A stretch of 34,078 bases of DNA, taken from Martinezella rhizogenes (GTDB lineage Bacteria > Pseudomonadota > Alphaproteobacteria > Rhizobiales > Rhizobiaceae). A program made the position numbers and the translations under genes. Location: positions 1-34,078 of the forward strand of contig JAAMEZ010000016.1 in the NCBI GenBank assembly GCA_013322215.1, given 5' to 3'. A model generated the notes under the pieces. The model ran no database searches. It saw nothing but the letters and a program-made list of their open reading frames with translations, and was not told the DNA's origin. Shown piece by piece: positions 8,546-16,766 of the stretch. The stretch's first letter is position 1. Each line of letters begins with the position of its first letter.

Positions 8546-8873
8546 GAACCGGCGATACATCGGCAGCCTCGTGCGGCTCCGTCGTAATCGCAAGCGGCAC
8601 AAAGGCTGGCTCGACTGAACCGCTATTGTCGCAGGGCACCGCCGGCATCAATTCTGCAGGCAGCGCCAAAAGACCCTGACGCGCCTGCCGTCGCCAGTCC
8701 GAAAGCTGATGCGCAGCCAGATCATAAGTGAGGGCGACATCAACAACCCCCGCACCGGGTTGAAGGCTCTCCGCCACTATCCGTGCCTTCAGATCATTGG
8801 GCCATCGCCGGTTTCCTCGATGAGGCTCGACAACTTCAAATCGCCCGACAAATCCATCACCGCCATCCGCCAT
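8518..8873 (-). pseudogene. IS66-family accessory ORF (TnpA-like), 3'-truncated
   Basis: The frame starts MADGGDGFVGRFEVVEPHRG, followed by a helix-turn-helix-like part (DLKARIVAESLQPGAGVVDV, LSDWRRQARQG), as in the first ORF of IS66 elements. Homology stops near 8518 (APSGIVTE), where the DinB fragment begins on the other strand, so the C-terminal basic segment is lost. No tnpB or tnpC (transposase) follows. The outer IS end is probably near 8950-8990. Confidence 0.65.
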
Positions 8874-8989
8874 GCCAATTCTCCAGCTCTTGCCGAAAAC
8901 CTTCTGGCAGAAACCTCAATTTTCACAAACACACAGAATCAATGGGGTGTAGGCGGCGCATACGGTGAAGACGAAACCGCCTTCGCCTA

Positions 8990-9345
8990 AATGCTCCCTC
9001 AGCCCGGGGGCTGCCGCTGCACTGACCATCTATTGCGCTCGCGCAGATTGACCGGACTAAATAGTTTGAAACGCTGGAAGATCGCGTCTCTGCTTGAGCT
9101 CAAATAGCAGGTCGAAGGTTCGGCTCTCATCAAGAGCAAATCATGGGCACACGACTACTATCCGTTCGATATTCATAGACCTTCACGAGCCACGAGCACC
9201 GCAGTCGCGATCGGTAATGTAGATATAGCCGGTGACGAAACGCGCGGCGAGTCCGAGCGATCAGGCCGCCTCCATCATAAGTAGCGGCGAAATCACGGCA
9301 GGTCCCACGGCGAAGCTGCAAGGTTTCTAGCGGACGATTCGCAGC
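8990..9345. other. Gene-free scar DNA
   Basis: No intact gene is seen. Short protein-like runs occur in several frames, as expected for old mobile-element debris, but none can be assigned. Confidence 0.4.
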
Positions 9346-9555
9346 GCAGAGCCCGACTGGAATCTCTGGATCGAGTTCTTTTTGAGAGCCCTGCATCGGC
9401 AGAAGACCCGGCTTGAGAAGAAAATGGAGCGCGAGCGTATTATCCTCGCCGACATGCCGGAATTATCCGTCATATTGCTCGAGTTGGCGCGCGAGCACGG
9501 GCGTATTTCTATCGAACAGTCTTGCCGGCGACTATCTGTTTTGGCAAAAACTTAA
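9346..9555 (+). pseudogene. Fic-family protein C-terminal fragment
   Basis: The frame reads AEPDWNLWIEFFLRALHRQK, then MERERIILADMPELS, then LLELAREHGRISIEQS, and stops at TAA. This matches the region after the catalytic Fic loop and into the winged-helix tail of Fic/DOC AMP-transferase-like proteins (W-x-x-W-I-E-F-F-L-x-x-L...ELAREHGR). The HPFxxGNG motif is absent, and an in-frame stop (TAG) lies at 9328-9330. Only about 70 residues remain. Confidence 0.55.
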
Positions 9556-9714
9556 CGGTCGCTGACTGCTACATCTTTGTCATGTAGCTTTGGGCCGAAC
9601 GCTTCGGCCTCGAGGCTCCCAAGCCTCTTGTCGCGTTACGCGAACGGATGCAGGCGCGCTCGGTAGGCGCCGCTTAGAAGCGCATTGACCTTCTGGGATC
9701 CGATCTGCGCACTC

Positions 9715-9930
9715 CATCAGGGTCAGCGACCTTGTCTCGGTCGCATACAAAGGCCAACCACATGAAACTCTCGACATAACCGTTCTATGTCGGCTCTCCG
9801 GCGCGATATAGTGCCACTCGACCTTGTGATCCTTCGACGCGGTAAGAATGGCATTTGACGTTAGCCCGGCACCGTTGTCGGAGACGATCATTCCTGGCCT
9901 GCCGCGCCGGGCTATCCGCTGGTCCGCAGG
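9715..9930 (-). pseudogene. IS3-family transposase (integrase core) fragment
   Basis: The minus strand reads RRGRPGMIVSDNGAGLTSNA and KVEWHYIAP in one frame, then NGYVESFMWL in another. This is the DDE core around the second Asp (SDNG) and the approach to the Glu of IS3/IS407-type OrfB, interrupted by a frameshift near 9800. About 70 residues are left. Non-functional. Confidence 0.65.
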
Positions 9931-10403
9931 ATCAAGTAATCGAGGCGGCGCTCGGCAGAAGATCTGTCATCAAATGACCTGCAAGGCGCAGGCGCTCTTT
10001 TCTCTTTCCGAATCGATTTATATAGTTTGACCTCGACACCGCGAGCGGTAACTCCAGAATGAACCATGATCAGCATCATGCTGATCTCGCGTGCGCCCAT
10101 TGCGCATGAAGGCAGTTTTGGCAGCATCGCCTCGGTGGCCAAGGATCAACGGAATTCATTCGCTAACCTTGCGTTAGCGTGGTCTAATCTACCTGCTCAG
10201 TTCGTTGTTACCTGTTCTGGCATATGAGCTTTTTGGAGCCCGTTAGCACCCCTGGCGGGCTCCTTCTGGCATATGTGTGGCTTCGATCTGGCGCCGCATA
10301 TAACTTAGTACTATACCGCAGCTTTATTTTAAAGTTGTTGCCAAAACACTCTAACAAGCGCAACGTATTTCCTGGAAATGTTTCCAGGGAAGGAAAAAAT
10401 CCC
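9931..10403. other. Gene-free scar and leader region
   Basis: A minus-strand frame at 9912-10142 (MATEAMLPKLPSCAMGAR) is not recognised. A pair of short related segments, TTCTGGCATATG, occurs at about 10214-10225 and 10264-10275. The rest is the upstream region of the 54-residue ORF. Confidence 0.35.
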
Positions 10404-10568
10404 ATGGACCGCCTTATCGCAGCTGCCAACATTCAGTACTTTCGCGAGCGCCTTGCTGGGGCGGTGGACCAGCGGGAAATCAAAGATTTGCGCTTCCTGA
10501 TCGCCCGAGAAGAGTGTCGTCTGCGCGACATCAGTTCTTCGAAAGAGCAGATCACAACTCGCCACTAA
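10404..10568 (+). CDS. Small hypothetical protein (54 aa)
   Basis: The start ATG at 10404 is chosen because AGGGAAGGA (10387-10395) precedes it at workable spacing. The longer in-frame extension upstream is AT-rich and not protein-like. The product starts MDRLIAAANIQYFRERLAG and is a charged, probably helical protein (VDQREIKDLRFLIAREE). No family recognised; likely cytosolic. Confidence 0.55.
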   Translation: MDRLIAAANIQYFRERLAGAVDQREIKDLRFLIAREECRLRDISSSKEQITTRH

Positions 10569-10745
10569 GCTTCCGTGAAGCGGATGGAACTCTCGTTCCC
10601 TTGAACACTCGGCAGCCTTCCTCTCAGAGTCTGTTTACGCGCTTCGCCTGATCTGGGGACCGATCAGGTGGGGGCTGCTGCCAGTACGACCAACAACGTC
10701 TGGCAGGAGTGCCAAACATAGACCTAGCAGCAAAGGAATACCGCC

Positions 10746-10937
10746 ATGCCGCCAGTTAGAGTCACTTCCGCTAGAAAAGTCGCAAAAGGCTTTCAATGTC
10801 GTATCCGCGAAAAGACTGCCACGGTATTTCGCACGATTGAGACCGATGACATTGCCAAACGACTAGAAAACGCTGCCCTCCTCAAAGCGTTGCGTATTGA
10901 ACGCAACCGGCCAGGACGCCCCCAACGAGAGAGCTGA
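10746..10937 (+). CDS. Small basic hypothetical protein (63 aa)
   Basis: The protein begins MPPVRVTSARKVAKGFQCRI, rich in Arg and Lys. AAAGGA lies 8 bases before the ATG. The next gene starts three bases after its stop, so the two are probably coupled. No family recognised. Confidence 0.5.
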   Translation: MPPVRVTSARKVAKGFQCRIREKTATVFRTIETDDIAKRLENAALLKALRIERNRPGRPQRES

Positions 10938-10940
10938 GAA

Positions 10941-11177
10941 GTGGCGGATAAGCAGACAAATCTAAACCGGATGCTCAAAAAGGCCGAATATGTGACTTCC
11001 GATATGGAGTCATCGCCGGGCAGCGACCATGATGACGACATAATCACCATCCGAAGAATCCGTGCGGCGACGATTTCGCCTGGTGGCTACCCGCGTTCGC
11101 GTCAGCAAAAGCGGAATGCAAATCCGGCCGCCCTAGCAGCCCGGGAAAATGAACGGGGCGCCGTTCTCGAGGCGTAG
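10941..11177 (+). CDS. Small hypothetical protein (78 aa), GTG start
   Basis: The frame starts at GTG three bases after the preceding stop (MADKQTNLNRMLKKAEYV). It has an acidic stretch (SSPGSDHDDDI) and then a basic tail. The tight spacing suggests translational coupling to the 63-residue gene. An internal ATG at 10971 is possible but has no ribosome site. No family recognised. Confidence 0.45.
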   Translation: MADKQTNLNRMLKKAEYVTSDMESSPGSDHDDDIITIRRIRAATISPGGYPRSRQQKRNANPAALAARENERGAVLEA

Positions 11178-11319
11178 ACGCATCCGCTGTTCAAGTCTAG
11201 ATTTCACCCGACTTTGCAGTCCGCCGTGACCATATTCTGCTCTCGATATAGCAGATTCATCAACGGGTTCCCGGCGACTGGATGGATCAACCGCAAATGA
11301 AAATCTGGGGCAAAGCATC

Positions 11320-11618
11320 GTGAAACTTGACAGCCTCACCACACGACGCTGCCAGTCCGGCGAAGTCGATTACGACGGCCATATATCCCGGCACGGCGAT
11401 CGCCGTCTGCATGGGCTTCTCTACGAAGCAGCGTCGGTCATTCTCATGCGCAGCTCCGTGCAGAGTCCCTTGCAAACATGGGGGCTCAGCTCCGGGAGAG
11501 GATCGGTTTCAAAAGAGCTTCTGTGGCTGTCGCACGAAAGCTTGCGGTCATCGTGCACGCCGTGCTCCAGACCGGAGAGCCCTTCGATCTCACCACAGGA
11601 GTGACAGCAACCGCATAG
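11320..11618 (+). pseudogene. IS110-family transposase C-terminal remnant, frameshifted
   Basis: The first frame reads TTRRCQSGEVDYDGHISRHG and LLYEAASVIL, the TnpB-like/IS116-IS110-IS902 C-terminal domain with its conserved GD...R...L and LYEAA patterns. It shifts frame near 11480 and continues in the next frame as MGAQLRERIGFKRASVAVARK, LAVIVHAVLQTGEPFD, to a TAG at 11616. The N-terminal RuvC-like (DEDD) domain is missing. Non-functional. Confidence 0.75.
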
Positions 11619-12005
11619 CATCGAGTAGCGCTCAAAACTGAGCGCGTGAAGCGTCCCTGCCGGGACGTGAGCTGAGCCATTCCTTTGATGGGGTTGCGTC
11701 GCTGTCTCAGCTGAATGCGTCGTCCATATTGAAGGCTCGTGCCGCGAAGACAACATGCACCGCCTCAACAACTTAACGCTTGACGCCCCAGCTGCGATTA
11801 GACAACCCCATCAGTTCAATTCTTTTGATGCATTGGGTCTAATGGGCAGTTTGAGGTCGAAGCGGGCGATCACGCTCGATCCGTAAGGCTTTCAGAAGCG
11901 CGGCCCTTTCCAGACGGCCGGCGACATCGCCGGATTTGATTGGCCGGAAAACGGTTTGAGTTTTCTCACTGATCGGACATTTGAATTTTGGAGATTTCGT
12001 CATCG
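11619..12005. other. Non-coding stretch downstream of the IS110 remnant
   Basis: No gene is seen. GATGGGGTTG (11687-11696) and its exact complement CAACCCCATC (11805-11814) form a 10-bp inverted pair 108 bases apart. A GC-rich hairpin (CGGCCGGCGA...CGGATT) lies near 11920-11955. This is where an IS1111/IS110-type element would hold its non-coding end. Confidence 0.35.
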
Positions 12006-12134
12006 TCATGACCGAAGGTAAATTGACGAAAACTCAACGCCGAACATAGCCGCTGTAATGGCTATCAAAACGCTGCTTTGGATCAAAAAAAATAGCGACC
12101 TACGAACGGCAGTTGCGAAAAGAACGTTTGTCAT
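12006..12134 (-). CDS. Small membrane peptide (42 aa)
   Basis: The ATG at 12134 is preceded by AAGGAG seven bases away, a near-perfect ribosome site. The peptide (MTNVLFATAVRRSLFFLIQS and a second hydrophobic half, SVLIAITAAMFG) would cross the membrane once. The upstream 100 bases are very AT-rich, with a TATAAC hexamer close to the gene. No family recognised. Confidence 0.5.
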   Translation of the reverse strand: MTNVLFATAVRRSLFFLIQSSVLIAITAAMFGVEFSSIYLRS

Positions 12135-12397
12135 TGCGGCTCCTTGTTATAATTATTTTCTATGGAGCAGGCATGGTATCACACTTTCGGGGAAAAATTT
12201 CATAATAATTTAATTATTTTGACGCCGGCTGTCTTCGTGGTGGCTCAGGAGCTGATCGAGAGACCCACGTAGCTCGCCAGCAGTTACCCAAAAACTTACT
12301 ACCCTCCGCCGACTTTGTTTGGTGCGCCTCTCTCTTTCGCTTGCATAGCTTGGAACCTTGGCCGCAGTTGGGATTTAGCCATCAGGGAGGACACCAG

Positions 12398-12613
12398 ATG
12401 AGCAACGATAATAGACCAAAGCCAGACCTCCGGACGACTCCGGATCGCTACAACCCCTGGATCTCATGGATCGCGGTCTTTGCGATTATGGTGGTCACGC
12501 TGCTCGCTTGGGGTTTTTGGCCTTACACCAGCATGACGGATCTTAATGGCTCGGCGCAGATAACCGCACAACCATCAACCACCACCCCGGTGGTCGTTCC
12601 AGCTCAACAATAG
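12398..12613 (+). CDS. Single-pass membrane protein (71 aa)
   Basis: The start ATG at 12398 follows GGGAGG at nine bases. Residues 21-42 (WISWIAVFAIMVVTLLAWGF) form a membrane helix, followed by a short Thr/Pro/Ser-rich periplasmic tail. Small one-helix proteins of this layout are common in rhizobia, but no function is known to me. Confidence 0.6.
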   Translation: MSNDNRPKPDLRTTPDRYNPWISWIAVFAIMVVTLLAWGFWPYTSMTDLNGSAQITAQPSTTTPVVVPAQQ

Positions 12614-12638
12614 AAAACCACCGTCGAGGGAACTAGTT

Positions 12639-12893
12639 ATGGCAAAACATCTCAAGCAGCCCGCATCTGACACAAGGCATTCCATCGAGAGCAATGCTGC
12701 AAATGCATATGAGCGTGGCACAGAAGCCGGCGCACAAAAGAACCAAGAAAATGGGAATCCTTATTCCGAAGGTTACTGCACGTCAAAAGCAACGACAAGC
12801 CGCCAAGCTAGTGACGCGATCTGTTCATCGTTTTCATGCCCGCCTCCGCGCGGTGCATCAAAACGAAAAGCCCCCATCCGTTTTAGGGGATAG
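12639..12893 (+). pseudogene. RMF-like small protein, degenerate copy
   Basis: Residues 20-44 (AANAYERGTEAGAQ...NGNPYSEG) match the intact gene at 16767-17018 (AREAYERGGEAG...ENPYPER). After that the similarity ends, and the following 40 residues (CTSKATTSRQASDAICS) look like non-coding sequence. The second half of the motif (AYxxGYxxG) is missing, so this looks like a truncated paralogue. Ribosome site: GAGGGA before the ATG. Confidence 0.45.
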
Positions 12894-12935
12894 GGACTCT
12901 GGTATGATGTGCGTGCCGCGCGCCCAATAGTTCGC

Positions 12936-13088
12936 TCAAAGGCTCCATAGCGACGTTACTGCAAGCCGTCGATGCGGTTCAAGGCCTTCGATGGCGCGAA
13001 GAAGCTGCGCGGTTTGTTCCTGCATGCCGGCCTTGATGGCGAACGTTTTGCGGGGTGTGGCATAGGTGCATATTGGCAATTTTCGCAT
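12936..13088 (-). CDS. Small hypothetical protein (50 aa), tentative
   Basis: A 50-codon minus-strand frame begins MRKLPICTYATPRKTFAIKA and continues with GMQEQTAQLLRAIEGLEPHR, which looks like real protein with a helical middle. No strong ribosome site is visible. It is divergent from the csp gene at 13253. It may be the 3' piece of a larger lost gene. Confidence 0.35.
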   Translation of the reverse strand: MRKLPICTYATPRKTFAIKAGMQEQTAQLLRAIEGLEPHRRLAVTSLWSL

Positions 13089-13174
13089 TGTCCATTGCCA
13101 AATCAGAAATTGCGCCTATATTGTACTCATCGACCATTGCTTGTGACGTCGTTCAAGAGCACTACGCTCCCGTC

Positions 13175-13252
13175 GGATCTCCTCTCAAATAATCGATCTT
13201 ATCCCGCAAGGCATCGCGGGAGCCACAACGATTGCTTTGAAAGGACATCGTT
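13175..13252 (+). promoter_or_regulatory. csp 5'-leader element (copy A)
   Basis: The leader contains the box GGATCTCCTCTCAA (13175-13188) and then a hairpin with stem TCCCGC/GCGGGA (13202-13207 with 13216-13221) and an 8-base loop. The same arrangement precedes the other two csp genes here. It may act as a cold-responsive RNA structure (inference). Confidence 0.5.
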
Positions 13253-13462
13253 ATGAACACTGGTACTGTAAAGTGGTTCAATTCCACAAAGGGCTTCGGC
13301 TTCATCCAGCCTGACAACGGCAGCACGGACGTCTTCGTGCATATCTCCGCAGTGGAGCGCGCCGGTTTCCGGTCACTCGCTGACGGCCAGAAGGTCAGCT
13401 ACGACATCGTGCAAGACCGCAAGTCCGGCAAGAGTTCCGCCGACAACCTTCAGACAGCTTGA
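13253..13462 (+). CDS. cspA: Cold-shock protein CspA family
   Basis: This 69-residue cold-shock-domain protein contains both RNA-binding motifs: KGFGFI (RNP1) and VFVHIS (RNP2), after [10 protein letters not shown]. CspA proteins bind single-stranded nucleic acid and melt RNA structure during cold or stress. AAAGGA lies properly before the ATG. The gene, leader and terminator are duplicated in inverted orientation at 18060-18490; the two proteins differ at only a few residues near the N-terminus. Confidence 0.95.
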   Translation: MNTGTVKWFNSTKGFGFIQPDNGSTDVFVHISAVERAGFRSLADGQKVSYDIVQDRKSGKSSADNLQTA

Positions 13463-13520
13463 ATTCGTCATTCGCTCCGCTGACCACGGATGTACTGGCA
13501 GCCAAGCTGAATGACTGTGA

Positions 13521-13550
13521 GAGGTCGGGTCATGCCCGGCCTTTTATTTT
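13521..13550 (+). terminator. Rho-independent terminator of csp copy A
   Basis: GGTCGGG-TCATG-CCCGGCC forms a 7-bp stem with one G-U pair, followed by TTTTATTTT. The same terminator type ends all three csp genes of the window. Confidence 0.85.
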
Positions 13551-13863
13551 GCCCACCGGACAACCGTATCTATTGTTGGCGTTACCGGCTGAGTGAGACA
13601 ATCCTGCTAAAAGCCGGCTTTCTTAGAAGCTCGGCCCCCTTGAGCCGCATTCAGATTCTATACTGCTTGTCTGGTGCGGAAGATAGCGCGCAATATCGCG
13701 TTGGGTTCGAAACAAGGAGTTTGAACGTCCTCTCCGATTGGCATTGATGTCATCCGTTCTCATTACCAACGCAAGACGTGCTTTCTCCGCCAGATGGGAA
13801 GTTCTTAGGCTGGGTCAATTTAAACGCCGTCAGCCTCCGAAAGCGATAGTTGAAGGAGTAAGC
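13551..13863. other. Leader region of the S21 gene
   Basis: No separate gene. A 12-bp palindrome AAAGCCGGCTTT lies at 13610-13621. GAAGGAG at 13852-13858 is the ribosome site of the S21 gene. Confidence 0.45.
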
Positions 13864-14106
13864 TTGCTAGTAGATGTAAGAGACAACAACGTCGACCAGG
13901 CGCTTCGCGCTCTAAAAAAGAAGATGCAGCGCGAGGGCTTGTTTCGAGAAATGAAGGCTCGCCGCGCCTATGAAAAACCCTCTGAAAAGCGGGCGAGAGA
14001 GAAAGCTGATGCCATCCGCCGGAGCCGCAAACTCGCCCGCAAGCAGGCACAGCGAGAAGGCCTTCTTCCTGCGCCGAAAAAGAAAGCAATTAGAAGACAG
14101 CGGTGA
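13864..14106 (+). CDS. rpsU: 30S ribosomal protein S21 paralogue, TTG start
   Basis: The product is 80 residues from the TTG at 13864. [20 protein letters not shown] and [20 protein letters not shown] are the S21 signature, followed by the basic tail [12 protein letters not shown]. The TTG start is chosen because GAAGGAG precedes it by about five bases and because S21 proteins begin a few residues before [11 protein letters not shown] longer frame to 13738 would add an extension foreign to the family. S21 binds the 30S subunit near the anti-Shine-Dalgarno end and helps initiation. It lies 400 bases after a csp gene, as often seen in rhizobia. Confidence 0.9.
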   Translation: MLVDVRDNNVDQALRALKKKMQREGLFREMKARRAYEKPSEKRAREKADAIRRSRKLARKQAQREGLLPAPKKKAIRRQR

Positions 14107-14177
14107 GGATCACACTCTTGAGTTCTCCGTCAGTGTGTCGGGCTCGGCGTATCGTCTATCGCTTTGAGAGGTAAGGC

Positions 14178-14402
14178 ATGAGTGCGAAAAAAGATCGTTT
14201 TTTCAAGCCGAGTCGAACATCGGCTGAATCAAAGCTTGCCCAGACAGACGCTGCGGCAAGGGATATCGTGGACGCTGAGGCTACGGTCAGAGAGAAGAAG
14301 ACGGAGAGACTCCGCGCACTTCGGCTGGCTCAACCAGTGGCGGAGGCGCCCAAAAAGGCTACCCGTCCTAAAGCCAATTCTTCAAAAGCTCAAAAAGCAT
14401 AG
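14178..14402 (+). CDS. Small Lys/Ala-rich hypothetical protein (74 aa)
   Basis: A basic, low-complexity helical protein (MSAKKDRFFKPSRTSAESKL ... KKATRPKANSSKAQKA). AGGTAAGG precedes the ATG. It lies 71 bases after the S21 gene on the same strand and could share its transcript; its composition fits an RNA- or ribosome-associated protein (inference). No family recognised. Confidence 0.55.
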   Translation: MSAKKDRFFKPSRTSAESKLAQTDAAARDIVDAEATVREKKTERLRALRLAQPVAEAPKKATRPKANSSKAQKA

Positions 14403-14548
14403 CAACCTTCGGCGCTTAGGACTTGTAGGCCGCAATACACAATTAGCAAACGAGAACGGCCATTGCAGCGGCAGCTTGGGATCGCTTCAGTTAGAATGTG
14501 AATGATTAAGGGAGCCGCATCCGCGTGTTCCCGCAGAGGCCTAGCGTC

Positions 14549-14812
14549 ATGAACACTCGCACCACGCAAACCGTCATTAGCTTTTCCTATCCGTTCCGGC
14601 TGCCGGGCTTCGAAGCGCCACAACCGGCCGGGGAATATCGTGTCGATTACGACGAGGAGCCTCTCGAAGGTGTCTTTCGGCTGGCATGGCGGCGTATTGC
14701 CGCCTTCATATACCTGCCGGCGATTGCCATGCAGGGTTCGGCGCAACAGATGGTGCCGATCAATATAGCGGACCTCGAAACCATCCTTGAAAAGGACCAC
14801 CAGCAATCATGA
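14549..14812 (+). CDS. Hypothetical protein (87 aa), first of a coupled pair
   Basis: The ATG at 14549 is the likely start, though a GTG at 14525 in the same frame is possible. The product (MNTRTTQTVISFSYPFRLPG ... PAGEYRVDYDEEPLEG) has a proline/aromatic N-terminal part and an acidic C-terminus. The stop overlaps the next start by ATGA. I do not recognise a named family. Confidence 0.65.
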   Translation: MNTRTTQTVISFSYPFRLPGFEAPQPAGEYRVDYDEEPLEGVFRLAWRRIAAFIYLPAIAMQGSAQQMVPINIADLETILEKDHQQS

Positions 14813-15111
14813 CCACACCAGCTACTCTACAGCGCAATGGCCACCCGATCCGTCGCACTCCAGCGACACATATCTTCGCGGTGGGACAATTGGTGCAACT
14901 CAAGAATGGTTTCCGCACATTTCCTTCCACATCGACGGACATCTATCGCGTCACTGGCACATTGCCTGCGAGGGGGGACATGCTGCAATACCGCATCCGC
15001 AACGAAGACGAGCGCTATGAACGCGTGACGACGGAGGATGCTCTGGAACTGGTTAGTCCATCGTCCGGCTTTGGCGCGACCCTCATCGAGAAGACATTCG
15101 GCCCCAGCTGA
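14809..15111 (+). CDS. Hypothetical protein (100 aa), second of a coupled pair
   Basis: The start overlaps the upstream stop (ATGA), so the two are translationally coupled. The central part (HIFAVGQLVQLKNGF ... YRVTGTLPARGDMLQYRIRN) has the alternating pattern of a small beta-barrel, like SH3-type or KOW-type folds that read 'VGQLVxLK'. No named family; function unknown. Confidence 0.65.
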   Translation: MTTPATLQRNGHPIRRTPATHIFAVGQLVQLKNGFRTFPSTSTDIYRVTGTLPARGDMLQYRIRNEDERYERVTTEDALELVSPSSGFGATLIEKTFGPS

Positions 15112-15299
15112 GGGAAACGCAAAAAGAGCAGCAGCAGAACTATCGACGACCAGATCGAGCAACGGTCAAATACCATTGCACCTAGCAAATGGGAAAACGA
15201 TGTCGGCGCTCTCTCGGTCCAGATTCGAAATACGTCGCTTCGAATGAAACGACTGGTCGCGTTTTCGACCGGCGAATGCCTAGCCTGGCGGTTCCGGAG
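15112..15299. other. Intergenic stretch, no gene seen
   Basis: Nothing recognisable on either strand apart from the run-in to the dehydrogenase scrap. Confidence 0.4.
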
Positions 15300-15533
15300 T
15301 TAATGCACCTTGATCACGACCTTGCCGTTCGCACGGCCCGTCTCGATATAGGCCGCGCCTCCGAAAGCTGGCTTTGATGGAAAGTGCGGGTAAAAGGCGC
15401 CATTCGTCAGTCCGGCATCCTTCATGATCGTCGCGAGGCCCGAGCCCGCTATAACAGTGGCCATCCGAAGAACACGCTGGCTTACGAGCCGCCTGGGCGC
15501 ATTGCTGAGTTGATCGAAGCAGAGCAAAAGCAA
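15300..15533 (-). pseudogene. Chimera of TetR-like HTH piece and dehydrogenase C-terminus
   Basis: The frame holds a TetR helix-turn-helix segment (LATIMKDAGLTNGAFYPHFP, then SKPAF) directly joined to AAYIETGRANGKVVIKVH and a stop. The last part is the C-terminal strand of zinc-type/quinone medium-chain dehydrogenases (ETGRxxGKVV). The two pieces come from different families and join near 15362, so this is a deletion product in frame, not a working gene. Confidence 0.55.
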
Positions 15534-15675
15534 TCAAGAGTGGTTTTGACATCGAAGGCGGTTGCCGTGGCCGTGTACCCGGGCGCTCAATGGAAAAACA
15601 TTGATTTCCGAACGTTTCCCTCGACTGTGTCGGGCACTGCTGACATTTCGTCGGCAGTCCGAATGGGAGGAAGTT

Positions 15676-16047
15676 ATGAAAACGCTGCTGATCGCGATCG
15701 GCCTTTTCGCCGCAACAACTTTGCCGGCTCTGGCAGCCGAGCCCGTCAAGATGGTCGACACTAAAATGGGCAAGATCATGGCCACGGAAAAGGGCATGAC
15801 GCTTTACACCTTCGACAAGGATGCTCAAGGTAAATCAAACTGCGACAAGGATTGCCTCAAAAAGTGGCCAGCTTTTCACGCTGCCGACCAAGCCAAGGCA
15901 GAGGGCGAATGGTCGTTGGTCCAGGATGCCAACGGCAAGAAAATTTGGGCATTTGGCGGAAAACCGCTTTATACATTTGCCGGAGACAAAAAGGCAGGCG
16001 AGATGAACGGCGATGGCATTGGCAACGTCTGGCACGTCGCCAAATAG
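15676..16047 (+). CDS. Secreted YxFxxD-repeat protein (COG4315-like)
   Basis: 123 residues. A signal peptide (MKTLLIAIGLFAATTLPALA, cleavage after about residue 20-21) is followed by two 'secreted repeat' units with LYTFDKD (43-49) and LYTFAGDK (98-105), plus a C-x-x-x-C pair (56 and 60) in the NCDKDCLKKWPAF segment. It matches the Pfam 'secreted repeat of unknown function' family. GGGAGG lies before the ATG. It is periplasmic; the role is unknown. Other lipoprotein-like members have a Cys at the cleavage site, and this one does not. Confidence 0.8.
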   Translation: MKTLLIAIGLFAATTLPALAAEPVKMVDTKMGKIMATEKGMTLYTFDKDAQGKSNCDKDCLKKWPAFHAADQAKAEGEWSLVQDANGKKIWAFGGKPLYTFAGDKKAGEMNGDGIGNVWHVAK

Positions 16048-16329
16048 CCGGACGACGTCGAGGAGCAGGGGACGGTCGTTGGATCGTTTCCATTTCCGGT
16101 GCCTGCTAATATTGATTGAGCTTTTGAAGAAATTGGGATGGCTCTGCTCCAAGAGAACGGTGCGCTAAGGAATCGTGACTTGTCGAGCAAGATTGCGGCG
16201 CGTGTTGCCTGATCCTACTTCCGCTTTAATCTGAGTCTTCGCGATCTCAAGGATGGAGCGGTTCCGTGATTCCGTGAACGCTGAACCGCTAGCTCCTTTC
16301 CACTCGATAGTCGCCACAAAGTCGCCAGG
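16048..16329. other. Intergenic stretch, no gene seen
   Basis: No gene, terminator or repeat could be supported here. Confidence 0.4.
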
Positions 16330-16593
16330 CTAACTGGCGTCGATATGCGCATTGTCGCAGGCGAAAAGAAAATACTGACGGGCAACGCTCGGGGCGGAGC
16401 GATATCGAAGCGCTGTCATACAGGAAAAAACCGCGTCCCAATAAAGCTGGCCGGAGTGTTGATCGAAATCTTTCTGCAGATATCGAAGCGCTTCTCTTGG
16501 CCCGCTGATGGCTCGGGTGCAAAAGCCAGCTTCCTGGATGAGGACCGGCGTCTCCCAGATGAGCGAGAATCCGACGTTAATGACAGAGCCCAC
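16330..16593 (-). CDS. DUF982-like small protein (87 aa), GTG start
   Basis: The pattern ISGPREALRYLQKDF, YWDAVFSCMTAL and SAPSVARQYFLFACDNA fits DUF982, a small family common in rhizobia (I-x-x-P-x-E-A-L...A-x-x-x-C-x-x-A-L...A-R-x-x-F). The GTG at 16593 is chosen because GGAGAGG lies six bases before it. A longer frame reaching 16653 lacks a ribosome site. The family function is unknown. Confidence 0.7.
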   Translation of the reverse strand: MGSVINVGFSLIWETPVLIQEAGFCTRAISGPREALRYLQKDFDQHSGQLYWDAVFSCMTALRYRSAPSVARQYFLFACDNAHIDAS

Positions 16594-16766
16594 TGATTTC
16601 CTCTCCGACACCCTCGCAGAGGGAAATATCTGCGGTGGCAACCGATACGACAAGTCAATTTGGGACCCTCAAGGATTCGCGGACCCCACTACGGCTCTTC
16701 CAACAGGGCTGGGTACAGTTCCCACGAGATCCTGAAAAGAACCGTCCATTTCAATGGATTGCAGTT

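Noticed and set aside
13675..13737. tRNA-like stretch with GGGTTCGAAAC
   Set aside because: The T-loop-like string is present, but no acceptor stem, anticodon arm or D arm can be folded around it.
13511..13747. Plus-strand frame following csp copy A
   Set aside because: It contains the csp terminator hairpin and has no family features.
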